This document shows positions 1 through 7,702 of a stretch of 15,590 nucleotides of DNA, in pieces. This stretch comes from Candidatus Collierbacteria bacterium. Its GTDB lineage: Bacteria; Patescibacteriota; Microgenomatia; UBA1400; MFAQ01. The notes below the pieces were generated by a model, which did not search any database, had not been told where the DNA came from, and worked only from the letters and a program-made list of their open reading frames with translations. Position numbers and translations under genes: made by a program. How positions within the stretch are numbered: position 1 is the stretch's first letter; each line of letters begins with the position of its first letter. The stretch covers positions 1-15,590 of the forward strand of contig DQFC01000026.1 of NCBI GenBank assembly GCA_003531665.1, written 5' to 3'.

Positions 1-2
1 CA

Positions 3-140
3 CCACATACGGCATCGGCGACAGTCGAAGCACGCCTGGCAATGGCGAAAATTGTAGTGGATAATATTGCCGATGCGATTGAAAACAGACAACCATCATG
101 TCTAGTTAACCCCGATGTCTGGCGGGAAAAAATTGATTAA
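3..140 (+). CDS. D-isomer-specific 2-hydroxyacid dehydrogenase, C-terminal fragment (glyoxylate/hydroxypyruvate reductase type)
   Basis: Only the last 45 codons are present; the gene begins before the window. The fragment opens with PHTASAT and later reads LVNPDVW. In this family the C-terminal substrate-domain segment TPHxxSAT carries the catalytic histidine, and it is followed by a helix and then an ending of the LVNPEV kind, so the match to glyoxylate/hydroxypyruvate or D-glycerate dehydrogenases is good. These enzymes use NAD(P)H to reduce 2-oxoacids to D-2-hydroxyacids in the cytoplasm. The histidine codon lies at bases 6-8. The stop (138-140) is one base before the preferred start of the next gene, so the two are probably cotranscribed. 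The exact substrate cannot be told from the fragment. Confidence 0.8.
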   Translation, partial: PHTASATVEARLAMAKIVVDNIADAIENRQPSCLVNPDVWREKID

Positions 141-141
141 T

Positions 142-429
142 ATGAACGATGAAGAAAGGCTGTTGGAAGTACCGCAAGATGAAGACGAAAATACCGAGGA
201 AGTGCCAGGGAAAAATAGAGTAAAGCGGAAAAAGTCCAAGGAAGAGAGGATGGCAGACAGAAAAATAGTGTTTTGGACACTACTGATTGTCTTGGGAATC
301 ACAATGTTTTTTTGGATATGGCCAAAATTGAAAGAGATTAAATTTGGATTACCGGGATTTAAGATAGGAGTACCAAAAGGGGGCATGCCTAAACCGGAAT
401 GGAAAAATTACGTGGAGTATAAATTGTAA
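142..429 (+). CDS. Small single-pass membrane protein, unknown function
   Basis: This gene encodes 95 residues and is not recognised as a named family. Residues 1-41 are very hydrophilic: first acidic (DEDENTEE) and then strongly basic (KNRVKRKKSK). One hydrophobic segment follows at about residues 42-60, rich in Trp and Phe. A short tail with Gly/Pro/Lys repeats (GLPGFKIGVPKGGMPKP) ends the protein. The basic stretch before the membrane segment predicts a cytoplasmic N-terminus and an outside tail. An in-frame ATG at 115 would add nine residues but would overlap the dehydrogenase by 26 bases. The ATG at 142, just after the upstream stop, is preferred. There is no convincing ribosome binding site for either start. 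It is probably in one operon with the dehydrogenase. The gene runs convergent to the PBP gene with about 50 bases between. Confidence 0.6.
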   Translation: MNDEERLLEVPQDEDENTEEVPGKNRVKRKKSKEERMADRKIVFWTLLIVLGITMFFWIWPKLKEIKFGLPGFKIGVPKGGMPKPEWKNYVEYKL

Positions 430-480
430 AGAACTCAAGGAATCTAGAACTCAAGATAAGACGTCTATTTGTTTTCAAAT

Positions 481-2772
481 CTAGGGAGCGTTGACGGGTG
501 ACGGTGTTGGGTGGAGACGGCGCTCAATATCGGCTGGATCGCAAGCGGTCTTTGGCTCTGTTCCTTTGATGAAGTAATCTGTTCTGGTAGGACAACCGGT
601 ACAAGTAAGTGTACCCGTTAGAATACAGATGGGAACTTTAATTAAATTTTCCGGAGGAGTCAAGCTCTTTGGTTCATGGTTTGTTTCTAAAATTAAATTA
701 AAAATTTTTGCCCAAATAGGAGACGCTCCGGTGATACCAGAGGCGATTTGGGACATCGGGGTATTGTCATTATTTCCAACCCACGTAGCCACAAGGAAGT
801 TTGAGGTGTAGCCTATGGTCCAGTTATCTTTAAGATCATTACTGGTCCCGGTTTTAACAGATACCTTGGCTGACTTGATGTTTAAAACCGAGTTAGTCCC
901 AAAAGCCGGGCTTCTAGCGGTGTTGTCACTCAATATGTCCGAGATGAGATAAGCTGTAGTTGGCGAAATCGCCTTTTTGGAATTGCACCTACTGTCTTCG
1001 GCGTTGACACCGGTGACTTCAGTGATTTTGTTTTTACCACTAGAACAAATGGACAACCTAATCTTTTTTCCATCCGGTTTTTCGACACTCAAAATTGTAT
1101 TTAGTGGAGTACTGATTCCTTGGTTGGCAAAAGCTGAGTAAGCTGTGGCCAGATCGACCATTCTTACTTCCAGACTACCCAGTGCCATGGACAGACCATA
1201 GCGAGAAGAATCTTCCCATGTGGTAATACCAAGTTTTTTGGCGAAAGAGGCAAAATTGCTCGGTCCGTTTTGGGTGAGCAATAGAACCGATGGTATATTA
1301 TAAGAACTTGCTAAAGCTTGTCTTAAAGTAATGGAGCCGTGAAATTTTCCATCATAATTTTTTGGTGTCCAAGCTTCTTGACCAGGGAGATAAATAGTGA
1401 TGGGTTTGTCTTCAATGACGGTGGCCGGACCGTTGCCGTTTTCAAAAAACAATGCATAATTTAGAGGCTTGATCGAGCTTCCAGGTTGTCTTAGTGCCAT
1501 GGTGAGATTGACTTGTCCGTTTTCTTTAAGGTTGAAATAATCCTTTGATCCCACCATGGATAGTACTTCACCGGTCTTTGGGTTGGCAATTAAAGCGGAT
1601 CCGTTGCCAACATTTAAGGGTTTAAGTTTCTCAATTTCTTCCGTTACAATCTTTTGGACTTGATCTTGAAGGTTTGAGTTGAGGGTGGTGTAAACCTTTA
1701 AACCTCCTTGGGTAACTACATTTTCTCCCAGCTGATCAATTAGGAGTCTCTTTACCAACATCACAAAGTGAGGAGCCTTTATTTCTATTTTGGCCGAACG
1801 GAAGTCCAATTTTTCTTCAAGAGATTGATCAAGGTCAGTTTTAGAAATTTGGCCGTTTCTATACATTTGTCCCAAAACCCACTGTTGTCTGTCTATAGCC
1901 ATATCCGGCTGATCTCCAAAGGGTGAGTATTTGCTGGGAGCTCTTGTAAGCCCAGCAATATATGCCGTCTGAGCCAAATCTAAATCCTTCGCATCAATGT
2001 CAAAATACTGTCGAGCCGCTTCTTGAATTCCATAGGCCGGTCCCCCGAAACCTACTTGATTTAAATACATTTCGAATATTTTATCCTTGGAGAAAAGACG
2101 CTCGGTTTTTATGGACAGAATTATTTCTTTGGTTTTTCTGATGATGGTTTTTTCTGATGTGAGAAGGGTGTTTTTTATCAGCTGTTGGGTAATGGTGGAT
2201 CCCCCTTCCATTCGATCATCGAAAATGTTTTTGTAGAAGGCTCTAAAGAGACCGGGAAGTGAAAATCCTTTGTGGAAATAAAAGTCTTTGTCCTCTGCAG
2301 ACAGGAAAGCATTTTTTACATGTGGAGGAAGAGAATCCAATGACACCAGAGTTCTGTTTTCATCTTTGTATATTTTGTATAATAACACTCCGTTTCGGTC
2401 TAGAATCTGGGTGGTTAGCTTTGAAGGGAACTGCGAAAGTTGATTTGGATCAGGCAATTCCCTGAAAATTTCTATGTAGATGAAAGTCGTTAATCCAATT
2501 ACGGAGAACAAAAAAAGTAAATAACGATTCGGTGGAAGTTTCAGCTGTTTGAGAAAGTGAAGGCGAATATTGGAAAAAGATGGAACCATTCTAAATAAAA
2601 GGTCACTCTTCGGCTGATACAGGGCAAGTTTGGTCCGCAATGACGTCGCCCGGTTTTCGAAAAAAAACAAAATAAATCCAGCGAGGGAGATGAGGAAGAT
2701 CAGTAATTTGAATACAGGACGACCTAGAGCTGCGAGAAAGTTATTTGATTTAGCTTCATTCTTGGTTACCAT
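481..2772 (-). CDS. Class A penicillin-binding protein (bifunctional glycosyltransferase/transpeptidase), PBP1A family, copy 2
   Basis: This 763-residue enzyme would polymerise lipid II into glycan strands and cross-link the stem peptides outside the membrane. The GT51 domain spans about residues 120-300: the catalytic Glu160 is in SAEDKDFYFHKGF, GGSTITQQLIKN is at 190-201, and ERLFSKDKIFEMYLN follows. The transpeptidase domain has all three motifs: SSIK with nucleophile Ser432, SYN at 490-492 and KTGT at 640-643. The C-terminus is Cys-rich (Cys716, 724, 727, 744), perhaps forming disulfides. The N-terminus is odd: there are two hydrophobic segments (about 19-39 and 84-103) separated by a very basic loop, where one is usual. 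Met62 (codon 2587-2589) is an alternative start that would leave a single segment. The gene is the last of a PBP-GH18-PBP block and starts 39 bases after the GH18 stop. No Shine-Dalgarno is seen; a TACAAT lies 13 bases upstream of the ATG. Confidence 0.93.
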   Translation of the reverse strand: MVTKNEAKSNNFLAALGRPVFKLLIFLISLAGFILFFFENRATSLRTKLALYQPKSDLLFRMVPSFSNIRLHFLKQLKLPPNRYLLFLFSVIGLTTFIYIEIFRELPDPNQLSQFPSKLTTQILDRNGVLLYKIYKDENRTLVSLDSLPPHVKNAFLSAEDKDFYFHKGFSLPGLFRAFYKNIFDDRMEGGSTITQQLIKNTLLTSEKTIIRKTKEIILSIKTERLFSKDKIFEMYLNQVGFGGPAYGIQEAARQYFDIDAKDLDLAQTAYIAGLTRAPSKYSPFGDQPDMAIDRQQWVLGQMYRNGQISKTDLDQSLEEKLDFRSAKIEIKAPHFVMLVKRLLIDQLGENVVTQGGLKVYTTLNSNLQDQVQKIVTEEIEKLKPLNVGNGSALIANPKTGEVLSMVGSKDYFNLKENGQVNLTMALRQPGSSIKPLNYALFFENGNGPATVIEDKPITIYLPGQEAWTPKNYDGKFHGSITLRQALASSYNIPSVLLLTQNGPSNFASFAKKLGITTWEDSSRYGLSMALGSLEVRMVDLATAYSAFANQGISTPLNTILSVEKPDGKKIRLSICSSGKNKITEVTGVNAEDSRCNSKKAISPTTAYLISDILSDNTARSPAFGTNSVLNIKSAKVSVKTGTSNDLKDNWTIGYTSNFLVATWVGNNDNTPMSQIASGITGASPIWAKIFNLILETNHEPKSLTPPENLIKVPICILTGTLTCTGCPTRTDYFIKGTEPKTACDPADIERRLHPTPSPVNAP

Positions 2773-2811
2773 CGGGACTACTTCTATTGTAGATCCGGAA
2801 AGAGAAAAAGA

Positions 2812-4029
2812 CTAGGGGGTAGAGAGGTTACTTATCGGAAACCAAAGATCGTTATGTGGAGATTCGTAACCGAGTGCCCAAATGGCAATGCCACCAAGGT
2901 TAGCTGATTTTACCAGTTTGATCTTTTGCTCTAAAGACTGTGGGTTTTCAAACTGAATTTGATATATTTTTCCACTCTTTTCATAAATGAGGTATGGACT
3001 TAGAGAAGTATCTGACCATTTTGCAGAAATAGATGATATGGTCGGGTCGGAAAAAATGGACTGAATCCTGGAGTAGCTGGCCATGGTACCGGTTCGGGGG
3101 TAGGTGTTTGCCAAGTAATCGCGACTAGCAGTCTGCCATTCATAGCCATAAAAAGGAATTCCGAGAAGTATTTTTTCCGAAGGTAATACTTTGGTGATTT
3201 GAGAAAGGTGTGTGATTATGTCCTGTTCAAGACAAAGATCTCCATGTTTTGAGTTTGGGGAACATTTACCCCTGATGGGAGCGACGGGACCTGCTTGATA
3301 TGAAGTTTTGCGATAATAATCGTAGGCCATCACGATGAAGTGGTCTGTAAAGGGAGTGAGGCCGGAAAGGTCCCAAAGCCTAAGCTTTTCGGCGGAGTCT
3401 GCAAAGATATCCACGTCGACTTGACATTTGTAATTTCGAGAGAGACAGGATGTTTTTAGGTTTCTCACGAAGGTAGTAAAACCATCTCTGGTCGAGTTGT
3501 CCGGTACCCCAACATATTCGAAGTCGACGTTGATATCATCGAATTGCTTATCTTGATAAACTTCAAGGATGGAGTTGACGGCAGTCTGTGATGAAAGAGG
3601 GTCTGTCGTAAGTGAAGTGATCGTTTCCGGATCCATGGCAGTGATAGTTAAAACACTTTTCTGACTGAGTAACTTGGTTTGATAGAACAGTTTTTCAAAC
3701 GATTTGGAGTTCAGTTTGTTCCAACCAGGTTCTTGCTCATTTTTAGAATTTTTTATATTTATGGTACCGTCAGGATTGAGGTCGACCGCAAAGTAGGCGA
3801 AATGAGTAAGAGAAGTAATGTTTAATTGATCGGAATATTTTAGATTCCAATATGGGAAAAACCCATAAATAATTTTTTTTGATTTTAATGCCGGTGCATT
3901 TCCGGTAAGAACTTCAACCAAGACAATGGGGCTGATCAGGGGTAAATTGTTTTTCCAAGTAGCATAGGTGACTAGGGAACCCAAGAAAATAGTTAGGGTC
4001 AGGAGAAGCCATTTAATTTTGTGGTGCAT
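2812..4029 (-). CDS. GH18-family glycoside hydrolase, exported or membrane-anchored, YaaH/SleL-like
   Basis: This 405-residue protein begins with a hydrophobic segment (residues 6-20) that serves as a signal peptide or anchor. Cleavage after TYA (residue 23) is possible. The GH18 barrel is recognised by YGFFPYWN (55-62), by the catalytic strand DDINVDFEY (164-172) with acid Glu171 and Asp169, by MAYDYY (234-239), by LGIPFYGYEW (289-298), and by GGIAIWALGYE (379-389). Family members cleave beta-1,4-GlcNAc linkages by substrate-assisted catalysis. The form N-x-D-F-E, with Asn in place of the first inner Asp, is typical of the YaaH/SleL cell-wall glucosaminidase branch rather than of chitinases. 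Cys195/202 and Cys256/266 could form disulfides. The start overlaps the end of the upstream PBP gene by 17 bases, so expression is probably coupled. Placement between two peptidoglycan synthases favours a role in glycan trimming. Chitin as substrate is the less likely alternative. Confidence 0.88.
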   Translation of the reverse strand: MHHKIKWLLLTLTIFLGSLVTYATWKNNLPLISPIVLVEVLTGNAPALKSKKIIYGFFPYWNLKYSDQLNITSLTHFAYFAVDLNPDGTINIKNSKNEQEPGWNKLNSKSFEKLFYQTKLLSQKSVLTITAMDPETITSLTTDPLSSQTAVNSILEVYQDKQFDDINVDFEYVGVPDNSTRDGFTTFVRNLKTSCLSRNYKCQVDVDIFADSAEKLRLWDLSGLTPFTDHFIVMAYDYYRKTSYQAGPVAPIRGKCSPNSKHGDLCLEQDIITHLSQITKVLPSEKILLGIPFYGYEWQTASRDYLANTYPRTGTMASYSRIQSIFSDPTISSISAKWSDTSLSPYLIYEKSGKIYQIQFENPQSLEQKIKLVKSANLGGIAIWALGYESPHNDLWFPISNLSTP

Positions 4030-6391
4030 TCTGAATAGTAGGAGTCGGCATGTAATTGTAAGGGGTGATGATTCTTGATTGGAACCGAGAATAGTCCACT
4101 ACGGTTTGTGGCCACTGAATGTGACCCTTGTCATCAACTGTGTAAGCGCAATCCAGACAGAAATCTTGTGTAAATGGATCGGAAATGACTATGTGTTCTT
4201 CCAGGTCTCGGTCGATGGTTTCGTCCCCAGGTAATATGGGAAATTTATCGGAACGTCTGACCCAAACTTGCTTTTTGATAGGAAAATTATTTTGACTAAT
4301 AGGCAAAATTCCATTGATGAAATATTCAGAATGCGACTCGCACTGATTTTCCTGTTGGGCCATAAACCCGGTGAGATTACAGACTTGGAAATTGGTTATC
4401 CCTTCCGGTTTGGGTAGGGGCTTGTCTTTGATATTTAGTAAGACCTTCTTCATAATAGTGTTCCAAATGGGAGAAGCTCCGGTGATGCCTGAGGCAACGT
4501 AACTCATGGATGAATTGTCGTTGTTGCCAACCCAGGTGGTGGCTAAATAGTCTGGGGTGTAACCAATGGTCCAGTTATCTTTTAGATCATTGGTGGTTCC
4601 CGTTTTTACCGAGACTGTGTGACCGGGGACAACTAACTTGCTGGTCGAGCCGAAAGCGGCAGATCTGGCTCCGTTATCGGCCAAGATGTCCGAAATGATG
4701 AAAGTAACTTCGAGAGGGAGCGTAACCTTGGGATCTGTCTGCAGTGAGGTTGGGGACTGTTGTTTTTTAGATTCCCAAAAATCGTTCCATTTTAGCGGCA
4801 TGACCGAAACTAAATTTGCCATTTTTTCTGGTTGAAATTCCTCAAGAATTTGGCCGGTGTAAGTTTCTACCTTCAGAACCGACACCAAAGGAACTGTGAC
4901 GCCTCCGTTGGCAAAGGTGCCAAAAGCTTGTGCCATGTCGTACATCGTTACTTCTCCACCTCCCAGAGTAAGGGACAATCCAAAACGACTTCGATCGGTC
5001 CATGAGGAAATTCCCATGGCCGATGCCGTCGCGATAAAGGAATCTAAACCATTTAGTGCTAGCATTTTTACCGCTGGTATGTTTAGAGAATTGGCAAGAG
5101 ACTGCCTCATAGAAACAGGACCTCTGAACGAACCGTCGTAATTTTTTGGACAGTATTGCTTTTGACCGGAAACGTTGAAACAGGTCGGAACATCTAAATA
5201 AGTGGTGCTAGTTGGCCAGCCTTTGAGTAAGCCGGTGGCGTAGTTGATAGGTTTGATCGACGAACCGGGTTGACGAAGTGAGGTGACAACATTTACCTGT
5301 CCATCAATGGAGTCGTCATAATAATCTTTTGAGCCCACAAGAGTGATAATCTCTCCCGTATTGGGATGGGTGACAATAGCCGCACCATTGCTAATTTTCA
5401 TTTTGGAGATTTTTTTCATTTCGGCTGACAAGGAAGCTTGAGTGTAGTTTTGAAGATCGAGATCGAGAGTGGTGGTGACAATTAGGCCTCCTAAGTTGAC
5501 CTTATCCTCGCCATATTTTTGAACTAGGTTGTCTCGAACCATGAGCGCAAAGTGGGGGGCATTGATGGAAATATTTTTTTTGGCGAAAACCAGCTTTTCG
5601 CCTTTGGCATTTTCGACTTGTTCTTTGGTGATATACCCGTCTTCATACATACGACGCAATACTTCGGCCTGACGATTGAGTGCGAGCTCTGGATTGGCTC
5701 CAAAAGGAGAGTAACGTGTGGGTGACTGTGGTAGTCCGGCGAGAAGGGCGGATTGTGCCAGATCTAGATCCTTGGCACTTTTTCCGAAGTAAGTTTTTGA
5801 GGCGGACTCGATTCCGTAAGCAGTACCGCCATAAGGGGTGTAGTTTAGATAGAGCTCGAGGATTTGATCTTTTGAATAAGTAAACTCGGTAGCGATAGCT
5901 AAGATGGCCTCTTTGAGCTTGCGGGTGATTGTACGTTGAGAATCGGAAAGCAGAGAGTTTTTTACTAGTTGCTGGGTGATGGTGGAACCTCCTGCGAGAC
6001 GCTTCCCCTTGGTAAGAGTATTGAAGGCGGCCCTAATGATACCGCTAAAGTCGATACCGTGATGGAAATAAAAGTTTTTGTCTTCGATGGCAACTGTAGC
6101 TTGTTTGACGTAGTCCGGAATATCCTTGGAAGAAATAGGGGTTCTCCTATATTCCGAATAGACTTCATAAAGTAGTTTTCCATTTCGGTCAAGTATTTTG
6201 GTACTTACAGGAGCAGGAGTCTTTACCAGCTTTGCTGGGCTGGGGACATCTTTTAGCAGGAAGAAAAGAGAGATTATTAACAATCCTCCAATAAATAAGA
6301 TAATTTGAGTTAAAGTGAAACGGCGGTACCCAATAATCTTTCGATAACTCTTTTCGATGGATAAAAGAATTTCCTGGCGAGTAAGAGACAT
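4013..6391 (-). CDS. Class A penicillin-binding protein (bifunctional glycosyltransferase/transpeptidase), PBP1A family, copy 1
   Basis: This 792-residue paralogue of the other PBP in the block is the first gene of the minus-strand unit. It has a short cytoplasmic N-terminus, one membrane segment (about 28-46), and a GT51 domain with catalytic Glu103 in AIEDKNFYFHHG and GGSTITQQLVKN at 134-145. The transpeptidase domain carries SSIK with nucleophile Ser377, SLN (435-437) and KTGTTNDLKDNW (596-607). After the transpeptidase there is a longer tail than in the paralogue (about residues 665-792) with a CNLTG segment, several cysteines (671, 684, 745, 748) and a Pro-rich end; its role is unknown. 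All catalytic residues are intact, so it should be active in peptidoglycan synthesis. The ATG at 6389-6391 lies 9 bases downstream of a perfect TATAAT, implying a nearly leaderless mRNA. There is no Shine-Dalgarno. Confidence 0.94.
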   Translation of the reverse strand: MSLTRQEILLSIEKSYRKIIGYRRFTLTQIILFIGGLLIISLFFLLKDVPSPAKLVKTPAPVSTKILDRNGKLLYEVYSEYRRTPISSKDIPDYVKQATVAIEDKNFYFHHGIDFSGIIRAAFNTLTKGKRLAGGSTITQQLVKNSLLSDSQRTITRKLKEAILAIATEFTYSKDQILELYLNYTPYGGTAYGIESASKTYFGKSAKDLDLAQSALLAGLPQSPTRYSPFGANPELALNRQAEVLRRMYEDGYITKEQVENAKGEKLVFAKKNISINAPHFALMVRDNLVQKYGEDKVNLGGLIVTTTLDLDLQNYTQASLSAEMKKISKMKISNGAAIVTHPNTGEIITLVGSKDYYDDSIDGQVNVVTSLRQPGSSIKPINYATGLLKGWPTSTTYLDVPTCFNVSGQKQYCPKNYDGSFRGPVSMRQSLANSLNIPAVKMLALNGLDSFIATASAMGISSWTDRSRFGLSLTLGGGEVTMYDMAQAFGTFANGGVTVPLVSVLKVETYTGQILEEFQPEKMANLVSVMPLKWNDFWESKKQQSPTSLQTDPKVTLPLEVTFIISDILADNGARSAAFGSTSKLVVPGHTVSVKTGTTNDLKDNWTIGYTPDYLATTWVGNNDNSSMSYVASGITGASPIWNTIMKKVLLNIKDKPLPKPEGITNFQVCNLTGFMAQQENQCESHSEYFINGILPISQNNFPIKKQVWVRRSDKFPILPGDETIDRDLEEHIVISDPFTQDFCLDCAYTVDDKGHIQWPQTVVDYSRFQSRIITPYNYMPTPTIQNAPQN

Positions 6392-6400
6392 GATGAGTAC

Positions 6401-6406
6401 ATTATA
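6401..6406 (-). promoter_or_regulatory. -10 box (TATAAT) for the PBP-GH18-PBP unit
   Basis: On the minus strand a perfect TATAAT is followed by nine bases and then the ATG of the first PBP gene. Transcription normally starts about seven bases after the -10 box, which would leave a leader of only two or three bases. No good -35 element is seen at 16-18 bases spacing, and no extended -10 TG. Confidence 0.55.
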
Positions 6407-6428
6407 CCCTGCCTGCCGGTATGCCCGT

Positions 6429-6434
6429 TATGAT
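6429..6434 (+). promoter_or_regulatory. -10 box (TATGAT) for the CPBP-like gene
   Basis: TATGAT matches the consensus at five of six positions and ends 11 bases before the GTG start at 6446. The predicted transcript would have a leader of about four or five bases. It faces away from the minus-strand -10 box 22 bases to its left. No clear -35 element is visible. Confidence 0.4.
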
Positions 6435-6445
6435 ACGATGAGATT

Positions 6446-7024
6446 GTGAAGCGACTTTGGTACTACTACTTATATATACTAATTATCTGGGGAAGCTTCC
6501 GTTATTTTGTACAGCTTCCTAGTGTAATTGAAGAGCTTTGGTTCAAACCGGTGATCTGGATAATTCCGCTTTTTTGGTGGCAGCTTTCTATGAAGGAAAA
6601 GGTGCAGATGTTTGGGAAAAAATGGACAGCTTCTTGTTTGATGGGATTATTCGTAGGAGCAATGTATTTTATTTTGATTAGACGTTTTAATTTGACAGGG
6701 TTAAAGTGGGAGACAAATCTGTTAGGCGTAGTCTTGGCAACAGCTGTAACGGAAGAACTAACTTTCAGTGGTTTTGTGGCAGGATATTTGGAGAAAATCC
6801 AAAAGGGTAAATGGATTAATCTGCTGATTGTAGGGTTAATGGTGTCGGTGATTCGGCTTCCGATATTGATGTTTGTTTACAAGTTGGGGGTGGGTGAATT
6901 GCTAGGTGTGTTTTTGTTTTCGGGTGCAAGTGGGGTGATAAATGCATGGATTAGGGTAGAGACGGGTAATGTTTCTGGTTCGGTCTTGGCCAGGATGGGG
7001 CTAAATCTGGCAGTGTTAGGGTAG
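6446..7024 (+). CDS. CPBP/Abi-type integral membrane protein with degenerate active site
   Basis: This 192-residue protein is largely hydrophobic, with about five or six membrane segments. Its pattern fits the CPBP (Abi/CaaX-like) intramembrane protease fold. The first motif, EExxxR, appears as E103-E104-L-T-F-S108 followed by G-F, so the Arg is replaced by Ser. The second motif, FxxxH, aligns with V133-x-x-x-R137. The third, HxxxN, aligns with R183-x-x-x-N187 after the NVSGSVLA lead-in. Both metal-binding histidines are therefore arginine, and proteolysis is unlikely; a non-catalytic role is inferred. The start is GTG at 6446, because no earlier in-frame start fits and a -10 box lies just upstream. 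No Shine-Dalgarno is present. The gene stands alone and ends at a hairpin terminator. The family call rests on motif spacing, and another multi-pass family remains possible. Confidence 0.6.
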   Translation: MKRLWYYYLYILIIWGSFRYFVQLPSVIEELWFKPVIWIIPLFWWQLSMKEKVQMFGKKWTASCLMGLFVGAMYFILIRRFNLTGLKWETNLLGVVLATAVTEELTFSGFVAGYLEKIQKGKWINLLIVGLMVSVIRLPILMFVYKLGVGELLGVFLFSGASGVINAWIRVETGNVSGSVLARMGLNLAVLG

Positions 7025-7039
7025 TCTGACAGTGAACAC

Positions 7040-7065
7040 AAAAAACTCTCCCGACGGGAGAGTTT
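7040..7065. terminator. Intrinsic terminator between convergent genes
   Basis: A 10-bp perfect stem (AAACTCTCCC at 7043-7052 with GGGAGAGTTT at 7056-7065) closes a three-base loop. Read on the minus strand it is followed by six T residues (complement of 7040-7045) and lies 9 bases past the stop of the minus-strand hypothetical gene. On the plus strand it follows the CPBP-like gene but has only a weak T tract, so it acts best for the minus strand. Confidence 0.85.
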
Positions 7066-7074
7066 GTAGAGCTT

Positions 7075-7695
7075 TTAGTTCTCGTCTTCATCCGGGAGAA
7101 AACTGTGGATCTTTGAAATTGGCTCGGGCGAAGATGCCATGGTTGCCACTACTTGAGAAGGATAGCGTTTAGAGATTAATCCACCAATCTGATCGAAGAG
7201 CCAATAATTAAGCTGACTATTATCGGGATTTTCGATGTGGACGTTCCAATCTAACTGATGATTTCGACCATTGCGATGGGTGAGTCGAAAATACGGAAAA
7301 ATACTTCCGCTTACTCCCTGACAGAAGGTGATGGTAATTGTCACCTCATCAATTCCGAGGTGAAATGAATATCTATAACCCGGAATTTCGAAACGTTGTT
7401 TGAATCCGGGTAAACCTTGATGATCAATGACAAAGACCGGCAAATATCCGTCGATTGATTCGCCTTCTAATGGAAGCTCCCCCTTAAGGGATTTTGTAGC
7501 AGTAATTTTAAGATGAAGATCAAAGAGTATGGCTTTGACAATTTGGTTTGAATCTGTTTTCCGAAGATATTCGGCCAGCCTAAGCCGTGCCTTCTCGAGA
7601 TCATCTGTCTGTTGTTGCCGGAGAGCTTTTTGCTGAGCCATTTTTTCCTCAACGTAAATGGTACGCCATGCGTCAAGAGCGGGATTTACAGGCAT
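7075..7695 (-). CDS. Hypothetical cytoplasmic protein with N-terminal coiled coil
   Basis: This 206-residue protein is not recognised as a known family. Residues 12-46 are Gln/Lys/Glu/Arg-rich and predicted to form a long helix or coiled coil. Residues 50-180 alternate hydrophobic and polar residues in a way that suggests a beta-rich domain (for example LFDLHLKITAT, VTITITFCQG). The protein ends with an acidic DEDEN tail. There is no signal peptide or membrane segment. The start is well supported: AAGGAG sits seven bases before the ATG. The gene is a single-gene unit, divergent from nrdR with 182 bases between, and ends at the hairpin terminator. Nothing in the sequence assigns a function; proximity to the ribonucleotide reductase operon may be accidental. 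Confidence 0.7.
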   Translation of the reverse strand: MPVNPALDAWRTIYVEEKMAQQKALRQQQTDDLEKARLRLAEYLRKTDSNQIVKAILFDLHLKITATKSLKGELPLEGESIDGYLPVFVIDHQGLPGFKQRFEIPGYRYSFHLGIDEVTITITFCQGVSGSIFPYFRLTHRNGRNHQLDWNVHIENPDNSQLNYWLFDQIGGLISKRYPSQVVATMASSPEPISKIHSFLPDEDEN

Positions 7696-7702
7696 GGAAA
7701 GA

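Noticed and set aside
102..386. Minus-strand open frame opposite the small membrane protein
   Set aside because: Low-complexity Ser/Phe-rich translation, the mirror of the Lys/Glu-rich plus-strand gene; no start signals.
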